This document shows, piece by piece, positions 31,397 through 31,767 of a stretch of 31,767 nucleotides of DNA. Position numbers and translations under genes: made by a program. The stretch is from Deinococcus cellulosilyticus NBRC 106333 = KACC 11606 (GTDB lineage: Bacteria > Deinococcota > Deinococci > Deinococcales > Deinococcaceae), in contig NZ_BJXB01000041.1 in the NCBI RefSeq assembly GCF_007990775.1, positions 1 to 31,767 of the forward strand. Reading direction: 5' to 3'. Positions within the stretch are counted from its first letter, which is position 1. The number at the start of each line of letters is the position of its first letter. The notes beneath the pieces are model-generated. The model had not been told where the DNA came from. It worked only from the letters and a program-made list of their open reading frames with translations, and made no database searches.

Positions 31397-31767
31397 ATGA
31401 CGAACACCGCAGCCAAAACCAAGAGCACACCCCGGCAGGGCGTGCAAGCTGCTCGAGCCAGAACCGCCATCTGGTTTCTGGTTCCAGCCCTGATCGCCAT
31501 CGTTCTGGTGGCAGGCTATCCGCTGTACAAAACATTTTATTTCAGTTTCACAGATTCGAACATTTCCAACCCTGCAGATGCAAAATGGATCGGTCTGGGC
31601 AACTACTGGTACACCGATCCTCAAACAGGGGTTTCTCTGGGGCTCTTGCAGGACCCCAAATGGTGGAGCGCCGTATGGTACACAGTGAAGTTTACTGTGG
31701 TTTCAGTGGTGCTGGAAACCATCCTCGGCCTGATCATTGCTCTGGTGATCAATGCGAAGTTCAAAGG
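31397..31767 (+). CDS. sugar ABC transporter permease (MalF/UgpA type), 5' part
   Basis: The first 123 codons of a CUT1 sugar permease; the gene runs off the window. A short polar, basic N-terminus (about 1-22) is followed by the first helix (AIWFLVPALIAIVLVAGYPL), a family-typical loop FSFTDSNI and GLGNYW, and a second helix (YTVKFTVVSVVLETILG) leading to LIIALVINAKFKG, as in MalF-type proteins. AGGAGG lies six bases before the ATG. No binding-protein gene precedes it, which differs from many CUT1 operons. The MsmK/UgpC-type ATPase encoded at 12899-13993 could serve it. Confidence 0.9.
   Translation, partial: MTNTAAKTKSTPRQGVQAARARTAIWFLVPALIAIVLVAGYPLYKTFYFSFTDSNISNPADAKWIGLGNYWYTDPQTGVSLGLLQDPKWWSAVWYTVKFTVVSVVLETILGLIIALVINAKFK

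Overview
The window looks like chromosomal DNA from a Deinococcus-group bacterium (inference from gene content, not a database match). The lines of evidence are: a SecA with a long insertion in its second nucleotide-binding domain, secreted and outer-membrane-type beta-barrel proteins, many starts of the leaderless kind (a TANNNT -10 box six or seven bases before ATG/GTG), and mid-50s %GC by eye.

Left end (1-4700): accessory DNA that looks like the end of an integrated element. A tyrosine recombinase gene (3468-4667) abuts the 3' end of a tRNA-Val(UAC) gene (4702-4776, minus strand). Behind it lie, on the minus strand, a TPR-like helical-repeat protein (1833-3287) followed by a previously hidden 44-codon ORF (1647-1781) with a clear Sec signal peptide and then a strong terminator (1531-1560). 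This layout resembles Gram-positive receptor/peptide signalling cassettes. Further left are two tandem ACT-like microproteins and an unknown gene translationally coupled to an RNase H-like gene.

5041-7100: a zinc/manganese-type ABC transporter (ATPase and permease, no binding protein here) followed by an Rrf2-family regulator with a cysteine cluster. 7505-8563: a membrane receptor with a 7TM-like region and a PAS-like domain but no kinase. 8567-12377 (minus strand): a small unknown gene, a MocR-type regulator, and an amino-acid ABC permease plus binding protein without an ATPase. 12899-13993: an MsmK/UgpC-type sugar ABC ATPase. 14248-15009: a lipoprotein.

15068-20752 (minus strand): housekeeping and envelope genes: secA, tsaD (with an apparently non-canonical CTG start), uppP and a small beta-barrel protein. 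21066-24780: a sugar-catabolism locus with a TIM-barrel isomerase and a Gfo/Idh/MocA oxidoreductase, divergent from a ROK repressor; the oxidoreductase promoter has a cre/LacI-like palindrome in its spacer. 24744-31767: nudK, yceI, an M30-like lipoprotein protease, the cysE-cysK operon, an AbrB-like orphan, a small membrane protein and the 5' part of a sugar ABC permease gene.

Intergenic regions hold tracts of degenerate 7-bp repeats phased on GC (GCNNNNN). In at least three places they occur as inverted pairs about 180-220 bp across, suggesting an unclassified small dispersed element. Several transport systems are split, with partner subunits missing from their operons.
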